Notes: generated by a model not told the origin, from the letters alone. Counted from the stretch's first letter, positions 18,642-27,754 are shown. The stretch is DNA of 34,644 nucleotides from a candidate division Zixibacteria bacterium SM1_73 (GCA_001304225.1 LJVD01000027.1:1-34644), one strand, 5' to 3'. Translations and numbers: made by a program.

Positions 18642-19766
18642 ATGACTTTAAAACAGATGTTGGAACAGATGCTTTCCACCAAAGCTTCGGATCTTCATAT
18701 CCGGATCGGGGTTAGACCAACTTTGCGTATTGACGGTATGCTTCGTACTATTGCGGAAGAACCCGTGAGTCCTCAGGAAATGGAAGAGATAATGAACCAG
18801 ATCCTAAACGAAGATCAGAAAAAAAGGTTTCTTCAAAGGAGCGAGTTGGATCTGGCATTAAGCGTCTCCAAGATGGGGCGTTTCAGGATCAACTTTTACC
18901 GGCAGAGAGGAACCGCGGGTGTTGCCATCAGAGCGGTGAATACCATTATTCCCTCATTTGAGGAACTGAATTTACCTCCGGTGCTTAAGAATTTAGCCGA
19001 TCATAGAAGAGGATTGATTATCCTCACCGGAACCACCGGGAGTGGGAAGTCCACCACATTGGCATCCATGATTGACCACATCAATTCCACTCGAGGAGAG
19101 AACATCCTGACCATCGAGGACCCTATAGAGTACATCCATCGCAACAAGAAAAGCATCATCTCTCAAAGGGAGGTGGGTGCGGACACGGAATCCTTCATCG
19201 CCGCCTTAAGGCACGCTTTTCGTCAGGACCCAGACGTGATCTTGGTGGGAGAGATCAGAGATCTGGAAACCATGTCCATAACCTTGACCGCTGCAGACAC
19301 CGGACACCTGGTATTAACCACCTTACATACTCTGAATGCGGTGGAGACGGTGAACCGAATTATCTCTTTCTTTCCGCCGCATCAACATCAGCAGATCAGA
19401 CTTCTTTTGGCCGCCACCCTGAGGGCCATAATCTGCCAAAGGCTTTTGCCCAGATCCGATTGTCCGGGGCGGGTTCCGGCAGTGGAGGTTTTGGTGAACA
19501 CGGGCTTGGTAAGCGAATACGTAGTTGATCCTCTTAAAACCTCTTTGATCCCTGAGCTTATCGAAAGCGGTGCCATTCAATACGGCATGCAATCTTTCGA
19601 TCAATCCATCATGGATCTTTATAAGAAAGAGATGATCTCTTATGAAGAGGCACTCCTTCAGGCAACTAATCCCTCTGACTTTGAGCTCAGGGTTAAGGGA
19701 ATTATGGGTGCGTCCGATCGGGGATGGGATGAATTTCAGAAAGCCGCTCAGAAGAAGGAGTCTTAA
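18642..19766 (+). CDS. pilT: Type IV pilus twitching motility ATPase PilT
   Basis: ASDLHIRIGVRPTLRIDG; Walker A GTTGSGKSTTLASMID; AIICQRLLPR; RBS AAGGAGGGG. Confidence 0.93.
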   Translation: MTLKQMLEQMLSTKASDLHIRIGVRPTLRIDGMLRTIAEEPVSPQEMEEIMNQILNEDQKKRFLQRSELDLALSVSKMGRFRINFYRQRGTAGVAIRAVNTIIPSFEELNLPPVLKNLADHRRGLIILTGTTGSGKSTTLASMIDHINSTRGENILTIEDPIEYIHRNKKSIISQREVGADTESFIAALRHAFRQDPDVILVGEIRDLETMSITLTAADTGHLVLTTLHTLNAVETVNRIISFFPPHQHQQIRLLLAATLRAIICQRLLPRSDCPGRVPAVEVLVNTGLVSEYVVDPLKTSLIPELIESGAIQYGMQSFDQSIMDLYKKEMISYEEALLQATNPSDFELRVKGIMGASDRGWDEFQKAAQKKES

Positions 19767-19877
19767 AGCAGTTTTATCGGAATTTTGGATTTGGAATTAG
19801 CCACCATAGGGAACTGCAATCTCCTAGATGGGGTGTAGCCTCACAAGTGGGCATCCGCTCATCTGGGGAAGAATTAG

Positions 19878-21257
19878 TTGGGAGTACCCTTGTTTAAAAA
19901 GATATTGATCGCCAATCGCGGAGAGATTGCACTCCGTATCATCCGCGCCTGCAAGGAGCTGGGCATAGCCACGGTGGCCATCTTTTCCGAGGCAGACAGA
20001 GGTTCTCTCCATGTCCGCTTTGCAGACGAAGATGTCTGCATAGGTCCTGCCAAATCCCAGGATAGCTATTTGGACCCTAAAAGAATAATCAGTGCAGCCG
20101 AGGTCACCAACTCAGATGCCATCCATCCCGGCTACGGTTTTCTGGCTGAAAATCCCGATTTTGCCGAGATCTGCGAATCTTGTGATATGAAATTCATTGG
20201 TCCCTCCTCTGAGATGATCAGGTTGATGGGGGACAAGGCCTGGGCAAAAAAGACCATGCGCGATGCAGGCGTCCCTGTCATACCAGGAAGCGAAGGAGTG
20301 GTGGAGTCGGTGGAAAGAGCTTTAAGCATCTGTTACCAAATAGGCTTTCCGGTTATCATCAAAGCTGCCTATGGGGGAGGAGGGAAAGGAATGAGAATTG
20401 TCAGGGATGAGGATGAGTTGAAAAAAGGACTGGAGATGGCACAATTGGAAGCGGGAAGCGCTTTCGGTAATCCTGCAATTTACGTCGAGAAATATATCCC
20501 CAATCCCAGGCATATAGAATTTCAAATTCTGGGCGATGGCTTCGGAAATATCATTCATCTGGGAGAGAGAGATTGCACCGTCCAAAGGAGACATCAGAAA
20601 CTTCTGGAAGAATCCCCATCCCCAGTTCTGGATGACGATCTGCGTAAAAGGATGGGAAGGGCGGCGACAGATGGTGCAGGAAACGTGGGCTACCAGAGTG
20701 CGGGGACCATGGAGTTTCTATTAGATGAGGACAGGAACTTCTACTTCATGGAGATGAATACCCGGATTCAGGTAGAGCATCCAGTCACCGAGGAGGTCAC
20801 GGATATAGATTTAATAAAGGAACAAATTCGTCTGGCCTATGGGGAAAAACTTGCTCTTTCGCAAGAGGATATCTCTTTGAAGGGACACGCTATCGAGTGT
20901 CGGATAAATGCTGAAGATCCTCAAAGAGACTTCCTTCCCTGCCCTGGAGTTATCACCAGCTTTCACATTCCCGGCGGTCACGGCATCCGTGTGGATACTC
21001 ATGCCTATGCTAAGTACGAAATCCCCTCTTTCTATGATTCGATGATTGCTAAATTGATTGCCCATGGAAAGACAAGGGAGGAGGCGATTTTGAAAGCCAG
21101 AAGGGCTTTAGAGGAGTTCATCATCGAAGGAGTGGAAACCACCATCGAATTTCATAGGAAAATCCTTTCGGACAAAAGATTTATAAGTGGCAGATTTGGC
21201 ACCTCTTTCGTGGAAGATTTGTTCAAAGAAAAATTGGAGGAGGTGGGAAAATATTAA
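19878..21257 (+). CDS. accC: Acetyl-CoA carboxylase biotin carboxylase subunit
   Basis: [58 protein letters not shown]. Confidence 0.96.
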   Translation: MGVPLFKKILIANRGEIALRIIRACKELGIATVAIFSEADRGSLHVRFADEDVCIGPAKSQDSYLDPKRIISAAEVTNSDAIHPGYGFLAENPDFAEICESCDMKFIGPSSEMIRLMGDKAWAKKTMRDAGVPVIPGSEGVVESVERALSICYQIGFPVIIKAAYGGGGKGMRIVRDEDELKKGLEMAQLEAGSAFGNPAIYVEKYIPNPRHIEFQILGDGFGNIIHLGERDCTVQRRHQKLLEESPSPVLDDDLRKRMGRAATDGAGNVGYQSAGTMEFLLDEDRNFYFMEMNTRIQVEHPVTEEVTDIDLIKEQIRLAYGEKLALSQEDISLKGHAIECRINAEDPQRDFLPCPGVITSFHIPGGHGIRVDTHAYAKYEIPSFYDSMIAKLIAHGKTREEAILKARRALEEFIIEGVETTIEFHRKILSDKRFISGRFGTSFVEDLFKEKLEEVGKY

Positions 21258-21287
21258 TTTGAGGAATGTTCGGTTCACGGTGACGAT

Positions 21288-21372
21288 GCTCGTATCGTTG
21301 CTCGAAGCTGGTCAATCGAAGTTTCGGTTTTTTTCGAACATCGGGTTTCGACTAACGAGTATCGATACGAGC
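21288..21372. repeat. 10-bp inverted repeat pair GCTCGTATCG/CGATACGAGC with internal CGAA/TTCG-rich sequence
   Basis: Arms 21288-21297 and 21363-21372, between accC and gcvH. Confidence 0.6.
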
Positions 21373-21423
21373 TTCGTAAACGATAAACTAATAACGCGAA
21401 TACTTTAGATCCAAGGAGGAATC

Positions 21424-21822
21424 GTGGAAGTAAAGGTGGAAATAAGGGACGATCTGAAATATACTAAAGAGCATGAGTGGGTGAAGGTGGAAGGAGATGA
21501 GGTCACGGTGGGGATTACAGATTATGCTCAAAAACAGTTGGGGGATGTGGTCTTTGTGGAGCTGCCGCAGGTGGGAACACAGGTGGAGCAGATGAAGCCT
21601 TTCGGGGTGATTGAGGCGGTAAAGGCAGTTTCCGATCTTTTTGCACCTCTCTCCGGCGAGGTGACCGAGGTTAACACCCAACTGGAATCGCAATCCAACC
21701 TGATAAATTCGGACCCTTACGGACAAGGATGGATCATCAAGATCAAGGTGAAAGATCCAAAAGAGCTTGAGGCTTTACTCTCTTCTGCTGATTATAGGAA
21801 ACTGGTGGAAAGCAAAGCTTGA
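21424..21822 (+). CDS. gcvH: Glycine cleavage system H protein
   Basis: LKYTKEHEWVKVEGDEVTVGITDYAQKQLGDVVFVELP; lipoyl site GVIEAVKAVSDL. Confidence 0.96.
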   Translation: MEVKVEIRDDLKYTKEHEWVKVEGDEVTVGITDYAQKQLGDVVFVELPQVGTQVEQMKPFGVIEAVKAVSDLFAPLSGEVTEVNTQLESQSNLINSDPYGQGWIIKIKVKDPKELEALLSSADYRKLVESKA

Positions 21823-21983
21823 TCATGGAACCCCCAGCCGGGAGGAAACCCGTATGGTTTGGCGTCAGCTCCTCTAAGAAAAAACTAAGTCTTAAATTCA
21901 TTCGTAGAGTTTGCCTTTGTCCACACTGCTTTAGCTTCTTTGGAGCTGCACCGTCCATTTCCTGATTAAGATTATGGTATCAT

Positions 21984-23324
21984 ATGAGCAACGTTCCCAA
22001 TACCGAACATGACAGAGAGGAGATGCTGAAAAGAATCGGGGTGGCAAGTTTTGAAGACCTGATTCAATGCATTCCTGAATCCATCCGCCTTAAAAAAGAA
22101 TTAAATCTTCCTCGACCTCTATCCGAGCCTGAGCTGAGCAGGCTTTTAACGGAATTATCTTCTCAAAACAAAAATACTTCTCAGGTCATCAGCTTCTTAG
22201 GAGGAGGAGCATATGATCATTTCATCCCTGCAGTTGTGGATCACATAATCTCCAGATCAGAATATTACACGGCTTATACGCCTTATCAGGCGGAGGTGAG
22301 TCAGGGTACACTTCAGACCGTATATGAATTTCAGTCCCTGATCTGTGAGCTAACCGGGATGGATGTAGCCAACGCCTCCATGTATGACGGAGCCACGGCA
22401 GTGGCGGAGGCGGCTTTGTTGGCTCACGGGCAGACCCAAAGAGAGCAGGTTCTGGTGGCCGGCTCACTCAATCCCAGCTATAAGGAAGTTCTTTCTACTT
22501 ATTGTGGATCAATCAGGCTCAAGGTAAAAACTCTGCCTTCAATTGATGGGTTGGTTGATCTTGAGGCGGTCAAGAAAAGCATTTCCGAAAAGGTCGCCTG
22601 CGTGATCTTACAAAGCCCCAACTTTTTTGGATTGATTGAAAATATCGAAGATATAGAACCTATGGCTCATTCAGTGGGCGCTCTTTTGGTTTTAGTCTGT
22701 GATCCGATCTCTTTAGGAATTTTGAAACCTCCAGGTGAATATAACGCTGACATTGCGGTGGGCGAAGGGCAGGCTTTGGGAAACAATCTATCCTTTGGAG
22801 GGCCATACTTCGGTTATTTTGCCAGCAAACGAAATTTGGTCCGAAGGATGCCGGGAAGGATTGTGGGCGCCACAACTGATACTCAGGGAAGAAGGGGCTT
22901 CGTTCTAACCCTTCAGACCAGAGAGCAGCACATAAGGAGAGAAAAAGCCACCTCCAACATCTGCACCAATCAGGCTTTGTGCGCCTTAGCTTCTTGTGTT
23001 TACCTTTCCCTCCTCGGGAAATCCGGAATCAAAAAGGTAGCTGAATTGTGCTTACACAAAAGCCACTACGCTTTTGACGAAATCACCAAAATGGAAGGAT
23101 TCAAAAAGAGATTCGATGCGCCCTTCTTCAAAGAATTTGTAGTCCAAACGCCGATCCCACCGAAGAGAATAATAGGATCACTTATGAAAAGAAATCTCTT
23201 TGCTGGAACCGATTTATCACAGTTCGATCGAAAACTGAAGAATTGTCTTCTGATGTGCGTTACCGAAAAGAGAACTGAAGAAGAGATCGATTATTTGGTG
23301 GATGAGTTGAGAAAATTGGTTTAA
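21984..23324 (+). CDS. gcvPA: Glycine dehydrogenase (decarboxylating) subunit 1
   Basis: SFLGGGAYDHFIPAVVDHI, YTAYTPYQAEVSQGTLQTVYEFQSLICELTGMDVANASMYDGATAVAEA. Confidence 0.96.
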   Translation: MSNVPNTEHDREEMLKRIGVASFEDLIQCIPESIRLKKELNLPRPLSEPELSRLLTELSSQNKNTSQVISFLGGGAYDHFIPAVVDHIISRSEYYTAYTPYQAEVSQGTLQTVYEFQSLICELTGMDVANASMYDGATAVAEAALLAHGQTQREQVLVAGSLNPSYKEVLSTYCGSIRLKVKTLPSIDGLVDLEAVKKSISEKVACVILQSPNFFGLIENIEDIEPMAHSVGALLVLVCDPISLGILKPPGEYNADIAVGEGQALGNNLSFGGPYFGYFASKRNLVRRMPGRIVGATTDTQGRRGFVLTLQTREQHIRREKATSNICTNQALCALASCVYLSLLGKSGIKKVAELCLHKSHYAFDEITKMEGFKKRFDAPFFKEFVVQTPIPPKRIIGSLMKRNLFAGTDLSQFDRKLKNCLLMCVTEKRTEEEIDYLVDELRKLV

Positions 23325-23341
23325 ATAGCAACAATGAATTG

Positions 23342-23376
23342 TTGCACTCCTGGAGTGCAAAAAACTTTGTTTTTGC
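23342..23376. repeat. Adjacent hairpins TTGCACTCC-T-GGAGTGCAA and GCAAAAAAC-TTT-GTTTTTGC
   Basis: Perfect 9-bp arms 23342-23350/23352-23360; second overlapping hairpin to 23376. Confidence 0.6.
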
Positions 23377-23483
23377 GAAGTGCTAAAAACAACAATGATT
23401 CTATAAGCCTCTAAACCGCACGGTTCGGGGCAAGCACACCAGAGTGGAAAAACTGTGTTTTTGCAAAATACTTGAAATGGATT

Positions 23484-23813
23484 ATGTTTTGCCCAAATTG
23501 TAGATACGAGTATAAACCGGGAATAGAACAATGCCCCGATTGCGGAGCAGACCTGGTGAAAAAGTTGGACGAGCCAAAGCTGGCGGTTGAAAAAGAATCG
23601 AAGTTCGTATTTCTTTGTGTCGCTCAAGATCTAGTATCTGCCACTCTTATAAAGGAAACATTGGAATTTAATGATATACCATGCTTGGTGAAGAGTGCGG
23701 GAGGGATAATGGCGACCCTTGAGCCGTTGTCGGGGCAAGCTGAAATTTATGTTCCAGAAGAAAAATATGAAGAGAGTCGAAAGATCAAAGAGCAATTGGT
23801 GAATGGTCTTTAA
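23484..23813 (+). CDS. Zinc-ribbon + DUF2007 (putative signal transducing) protein 1
   Basis: MFCPNCRYEYKPGIEQCPDCGADL then FVFLCVAQDLVSATLIKETLEFNDIPCLVKS...EIYVPEEKYEESRKIKEQL. Confidence 0.75.
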   Translation: MFCPNCRYEYKPGIEQCPDCGADLVKKLDEPKLAVEKESKFVFLCVAQDLVSATLIKETLEFNDIPCLVKSAGGIMATLEPLSGQAEIYVPEEKYEESRKIKEQLVNGL

Positions 23814-23987
23814 TAGAAGATGGTTTTGGGAAAGGCAGTCGGGAGTGTCTGCCTTCAGGCAGACCATAAAACCGCTGAAGAAAGTTTTGGATTTTGATCC
23901 AGAAACCTATTTTATGCTTTTAGGCTTCTCATGAAATTAAAGAGATGACAAAGGGTTTTTCTACAGTCTTATTTGGAGAAAAGAATT

Positions 23988-24347
23988 ATGCCGTTCTGTC
24001 CTTTATGTAAGGCTGAATACAGTCCGGGGACAAAAAGATGTCCTGACTGCGAATGCGATTTAGTGGACGAGCTTCCGGAAGAAGAGGAGGCGGAGGATTT
24101 AAGGGTGGAGGATAAACCTGAAAATCTGGTTCTTTTATACAGCACTCGCAATCGTGTCTATGCAGAGTTTCTAAAGGAGACTTTGGAGAATGCCAATATC
24201 CCCTGCTATATAAAATCTCTGGGGAGCTTCTTAGAAGAAGGATTGGGTTATGCGACTAAGGGGAAAGGCGGCTACAGAATCTATGTTCCTGCGGATAAAT
24301 ATGAAGAAAGCATGGCCATAAAAGAACAAACCGTGGGCGATCTTTGA
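23988..24347 (+). CDS. Zinc-ribbon + DUF2007 (putative signal transducing) protein 2
   Basis: MPFCPLCKAEYSPGTKRCPDCECDL; LVLLYSTRNRVYAEFLKETLENANIPCYIKS...RIYVPADKYEESMAIKEQ; RBS GGAGAAAAG. Confidence 0.8.
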   Translation: MPFCPLCKAEYSPGTKRCPDCECDLVDELPEEEEAEDLRVEDKPENLVLLYSTRNRVYAEFLKETLENANIPCYIKSLGSFLEEGLGYATKGKGGYRIYVPADKYEESMAIKEQTVGDL

Positions 24348-24389
24348 CCCACCCTTTAAATCATTTAACTCTTAGCGGGAGAAGCACAA

Positions 24390-25244
24390 ATGAAAAGGGA
24401 AGCTTTGGTGATAGCAGTTTTGTTTTTGGGAGCAATTCTTTTTAGCTCCTGTACCCAGGAAGTGCCTGAGGGAATCGAATGGGCTTCCTCTTTGGACGAT
24501 GCCTTGAAAACTGCCCAGGATCAAGGCAAGTACATAATCGCTGACTTTTGGTCAGATGGGTGAAAGTGGTGTGAGAGGTTGGAGGATTCAACCTTTACTA
24601 GCGAAGATGTGATCGCTTTGTCCAGAGACATGATCTTTGTGAAGGCTGAGGCTAAGAAAGATACTGCCGTAGGGGAACAGTATGAAATTGCTGGTTTTCC
24701 CACCATCATACTCATGAAGAGCTCGGGTGAGGAGATAGACAGAATTTACGGTTATCTTCCGCCAGAAGAGTTCGTGTCGACCATTCGAAATTACTTAGAA
24801 GGTAAAGAAACCCTGGAAGATATAAGAAATAGATTTCAAGCAGATTCAACCGATGTGGAGCTTGCCTTTAAGTTGGCGGATAAATATGAAGCGCGCAGAG
24901 GGTATGACGAGGCTTTTTACTACTACCAAAAAGTGGTGGATTTGGATCCGGAAGATGAAAAGGGGAAGTCACAAGATGCGCTCTTTAACATAGCCTGGCT
25001 GGAAATTAGAAAGAAAGACTATCCTGAAGCTGTAGATGCCTTCAAGAATTTTTTGGAGAAATATCCGGAAAGCAAAATGGCTCAGGATGCTGAAATATAT
25101 ATTCCCTACGCCTATGCCCAAGCCGCTGATACCGCCAAAGCTTTAGAGCTTTATCAAAAATTCTTAATAGATCACCCCGACTCTAAGGATAGCAGCTGGG
25201 TGAGGGAAAAGATCGAGGAATTGAAAGAAGGATCAGCGGATTAA
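24390..25244 (+). CDS. Probable selenoprotein: thioredoxin-fold lipoprotein (UxxC) with C-terminal TPR region; TGA 24561-24563 read as Sec
   Basis: ATG 24390 and downstream ORF 24579-25244 share a frame, interrupted only by TGA; translation MKREALVIAVLFLGAILFSSC...GKYIIADFWSDG-U-KWCERLEDSTF...YEIAGFPTIILM; TGA falls at the first Cys of CxxC. Confidence 0.85.
24574..24596 (+). promoter_or_regulatory. Candidate bacterial SECIS stem-loop
   Basis: AGAGGTTG/CAACCTTT stem (24574-24581/24589-24596, one G-T pair) with loop GAGGATT; the loop's first G is 19 nt after the TGA. Confidence 0.65.
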
Positions 25245-25286
25245 AGGGTCAACGGATGGAGCGGATTAAACGGATGAAAATATCTA

Positions 25287-25329
25287 TGTCGGGTTGCGCC
25301 CCCGCCTCTGGCGGGAGAGCTACCCGACA
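25287..25329. repeat. Palindromic element: TGTCGGGT...ACCCGACA with inner CCCGCC-TCT-GGCGGG
   Basis: Arms 25287-25294/25322-25329; inner hairpin 25301-25315. Confidence 0.7.
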
Positions 25330-25342
25330 AAAGGAGACCGAT

Positions 25343-25397
25343 TGTAGTTGCCCAATTTATTGGGCTCCTTATAAGCTCGATAAATCGAGCAACTACA
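25343..25397. repeat. Three-way palindromic element: outer TGTAGTTGC/GCAACTACA, inner GCCCAAT-TT-ATTGGGC and GCTCGAT-AA-ATCGAGC
   Basis: Arms 25343-25351/25389-25397; inner hairpins 25350-25365 and 25375-25390. Confidence 0.8.
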
Positions 25398-25466
25398 GTT
25401 GGGTAATTTTTCCAGAAACCTGAGAAGACCTGCTGGACAAGATTACAATCACGGAGTTTTGAATAG

Positions 25467-26927
25467 ATGAGCGAAAAACTGATATTTGAACTTTCTTCAC
25501 CCGGAAGAAACGGGTATTCCTTGCCTCAATTGGATGTGCCTGAGAAGAAGATAGAAGAGTTATTGCCTAAGGAGAAAATTAGAGAAAAAGAGCCTCTCCT
25601 ACCAGAGGTCAGCGAGGTGGATGTGGTCAGGCATTTTGTCAGAGTCTCCATTATGAACCATCATGTGGATAAGGGATTCTATCCTCTGGGTTCCTGCACC
25701 ATGAAATATAATCCCAAAATAAATGAAACCCTTTCACGCCTTCCTGGATTTTCGTATCTTCATCCTCAGCAACCCGAAGGAACTTGTCAAGGCGCGTTAA
25801 AATTAATGTTTGAGCTGGGAGAGTATCTCAAAGAGATTGGTGGAATGGATGAGATAACCTTGCAGCCATCCGCTGGAGCGCAAGGGGAATTGGCGGGTTT
25901 GTTGATGATCCATGCTTATCATAAGAAAAAAGGGAATCCCAGATCCAAGATCATCATTCCCGACTCAGCTCACGGCACCAATCCGGCCTCCGTGGTCACA
26001 TCGGGGCATACCACAGTTCAGATCAAATCCAATGAAAAGGGACTGGTCGATTTGGAGGAACTGAAAAGGGCAACCGACGAAGAGGTTGCAGCTTTGATGC
26101 TGACCAATCCCAATACCTTGGGTCTTTTTGAGTCTCAAATATCGGAGATTTCCCAAATGATCCACGATGCCGGAGCACTCCTTTACATGGACGGAGCCAA
26201 TCTAAACGCCATGATGGGTATGGCTAAGCCAGGAGATATGGGGTTTGATGTAGTTCATTTCAACCTGCATAAGACCTTCTCCACGCCCCATGGTGGAGGT
26301 GGTCCAGGTTCAGGGCCAGTGGGAGTGAAAGAAAACTTGGCTCCTTTTCTTCCTGTCCCTTTGGTGGCTAAAAGAATAAATAAGAAGGGGGTGGAGGAAT
26401 ATTACTTTGATTTCAAGCGTCCCGATTCGATCGGAAGAATGCATAGTTTCTATGGTAACTTTGGAGTATTGGTGAAAGCCTATTGCTATATCCGGCAAAA
26501 CGGAGCATCCGGCTTAAGGGAAGTCAGTGAGAATGCAGTTATCAACGCTAATTATTTGAAAGAAAGTCTCAAAGGGCATTATCACCTTCCTTATCCTGAC
26601 CATTGTCAACACGAGGTGGTTTTTTCTGGAACAAATCAAAAAACCAAAGGAGTAAAGACTTTGGACATCGCCAAAAGGCTTTTGGATTTTGGACTGCATG
26701 CACCAACAGTATATTTCCCCCTGATCGTTCCCGAAGCTTTGATGATAGAACCCACCGAGACTGAAAGCAAGGAGAGTCTGGATGAATTTATCCAGGCCAT
26801 GATTCAAATTGCAGAAGAAGCCGAAAAGAATCCTGAAATAGTCAAATCTGCCCCACACAATACACCGGTTACCCGGTTAGATGAAGGCAAGGCTGCCAGA
26901 GATTTGGATGTGAGATGGAAGGGGTAA
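25467..26927 (+). CDS. gcvPB: Glycine dehydrogenase (decarboxylating) subunit 2
   Basis: [54 protein letters not shown]. Confidence 0.96.
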   Translation: MSEKLIFELSSPGRNGYSLPQLDVPEKKIEELLPKEKIREKEPLLPEVSEVDVVRHFVRVSIMNHHVDKGFYPLGSCTMKYNPKINETLSRLPGFSYLHPQQPEGTCQGALKLMFELGEYLKEIGGMDEITLQPSAGAQGELAGLLMIHAYHKKKGNPRSKIIIPDSAHGTNPASVVTSGHTTVQIKSNEKGLVDLEELKRATDEEVAALMLTNPNTLGLFESQISEISQMIHDAGALLYMDGANLNAMMGMAKPGDMGFDVVHFNLHKTFSTPHGGGGPGSGPVGVKENLAPFLPVPLVAKRINKKGVEEYYFDFKRPDSIGRMHSFYGNFGVLVKAYCYIRQNGASGLREVSENAVINANYLKESLKGHYHLPYPDHCQHEVVFSGTNQKTKGVKTLDIAKRLLDFGLHAPTVYFPLIVPEALMIEPTETESKESLDEFIQAMIQIAEEAEKNPEIVKSAPHNTPVTRLDEGKAARDLDVRWKG

Positions 26928-26957
26928 GATTTTTCTTCAAGATTAAATCTCATTCCA

Positions 26958-27024
26958 CAGTCCTCCTCTCCATTCCATGTTGAAAATTCTGCCAAGGGTG
27001 GGGAGAGGGAGAGATAGGGAGTGA
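26958..27024. repeat. Degenerate copy of the CCCTCTCCCC...GGGTGAGGGG intergenic element
   Basis: CAGTCCTCCTCTCC...AAAATTCTGCCAAGGGTGGGGAGAGGGAGAGATAGGGAGTGAGG resembles 33235-33307. Confidence 0.45.
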
Positions 27025-27075
27025 GGTAAAGAAGCATAAAACCGGTTAAACTCTATGCCCATCAAGGAGGCTCTA

Positions 27076-27381
27076 ATGTTAGTTTCTTTTAGCATTTTCC
27101 CTTTGGACAAAGGGGTATCAGTGGGGAAATATGTAGCAAAAATGATAAATATTGTGGACAGAAGTGGTCTGCCTTATCGCACCTCTGCCATGAGCACCGT
27201 GATAGAGGGAAGTTGGGATGGTGTTTTCAAGGTGATCAAAAAATGCCATCAAGCGATGATGAAGGATTGCAAAAGAGTGTATATGGTGATGACCATAGAC
27301 GACCGGAAGGGAGCAAGAAACAGAATAAAAGGCAAGGTGGATAGAATTGAACAGGTTCTAAAAAGGAAGATCAACAGATGA
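27076..27381 (+). CDS. MTH1187 family (DUF77) thiamine-binding-like protein
   Basis: MLVSFSIFPLDKGVSVGKYVAKMINIVDRSGLPYRTSAMSTVIEGSWDGVFKVIKKCH. Confidence 0.88.
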   Translation: MLVSFSIFPLDKGVSVGKYVAKMINIVDRSGLPYRTSAMSTVIEGSWDGVFKVIKKCHQAMMKDCKRVYMVMTIDDRKGARNRIKGKVDRIEQVLKRKINR

Positions 27382-27740
27382 CAGATTATATTGTTGTTTT
27401 TGTGACTGCTGCATCTGAAAAGGAAGGCGAAAAAATAGCTCAAGCTTTGGTGAAAGAAAGATTAGCAGCTTGTGTGAATATTGTTCCCGGAATGAAATCT
27501 GTATTTCGCTGGAAAGGGCAGATTAGCACGGAAGAAGAAGCTCTGTTGATAATTAAAACTAAAGATAGGCTCTTCGAGAAGTTGAAAAAGAGGATAATCG
27601 AACTTCATAGTTATGAGGTTCCGGAGATTGATAAAGGGGTTCTAAAAAAGTCAAGCCGGGAAAGATTTTACTGGAGTGTCAAGCTTCAGCTTGACCCGAA
27701 AGCTATCGAAACTCAAAGAGCTTTTACATGGTTCACCTAA
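27378..27740 (+). CDS. cutA: CutA-like divalent cation tolerance protein with atypical repeat-derived C-terminus
   Basis: IVVFVTAASEKEGEKIAQALVKERLAACVNIVPGMKSVFRWKGQISTEEEALLIIKTKDRLFEKLKKRIIELHSYEVPEI. Confidence 0.85.
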   Translation: MTDYIVVFVTAASEKEGEKIAQALVKERLAACVNIVPGMKSVFRWKGQISTEEEALLIIKTKDRLFEKLKKRIIELHSYEVPEIDKGVLKKSSRERFYWSVKLQLDPKAIETQRAFTWFT

Positions 27741-27754
27741 AGGTGAACACTCCA
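27672..27754. repeat. Three-way palindromic element overlapping the 3' end of cutA
   Basis: Outer TGGAGTGT (27672-27679)/ACACTCCA (27747-27754); inner GTCAAGCT-TC-AGCTTGAC (27678-27695) and GTTCACC-TAAA-GGTGAAC (27731-27748). Confidence 0.8.

Noticed and set aside
21258-21423. Glycine riboswitch upstream of gcvH
   Set aside because: No recognisable conserved glycine riboswitch core; sequence looks like inverted repeats.
24579-24581. TTG start for the thioredoxin-TPR ORF as in the ORF track
   Set aside because: Would remove the signal peptide and half of the active site; the in-frame TGA is better explained as Sec.
25287-25397. CRISPR array
   Set aside because: Palindromes are adjacent and non-identical; no regularly spaced identical repeats or spacers.
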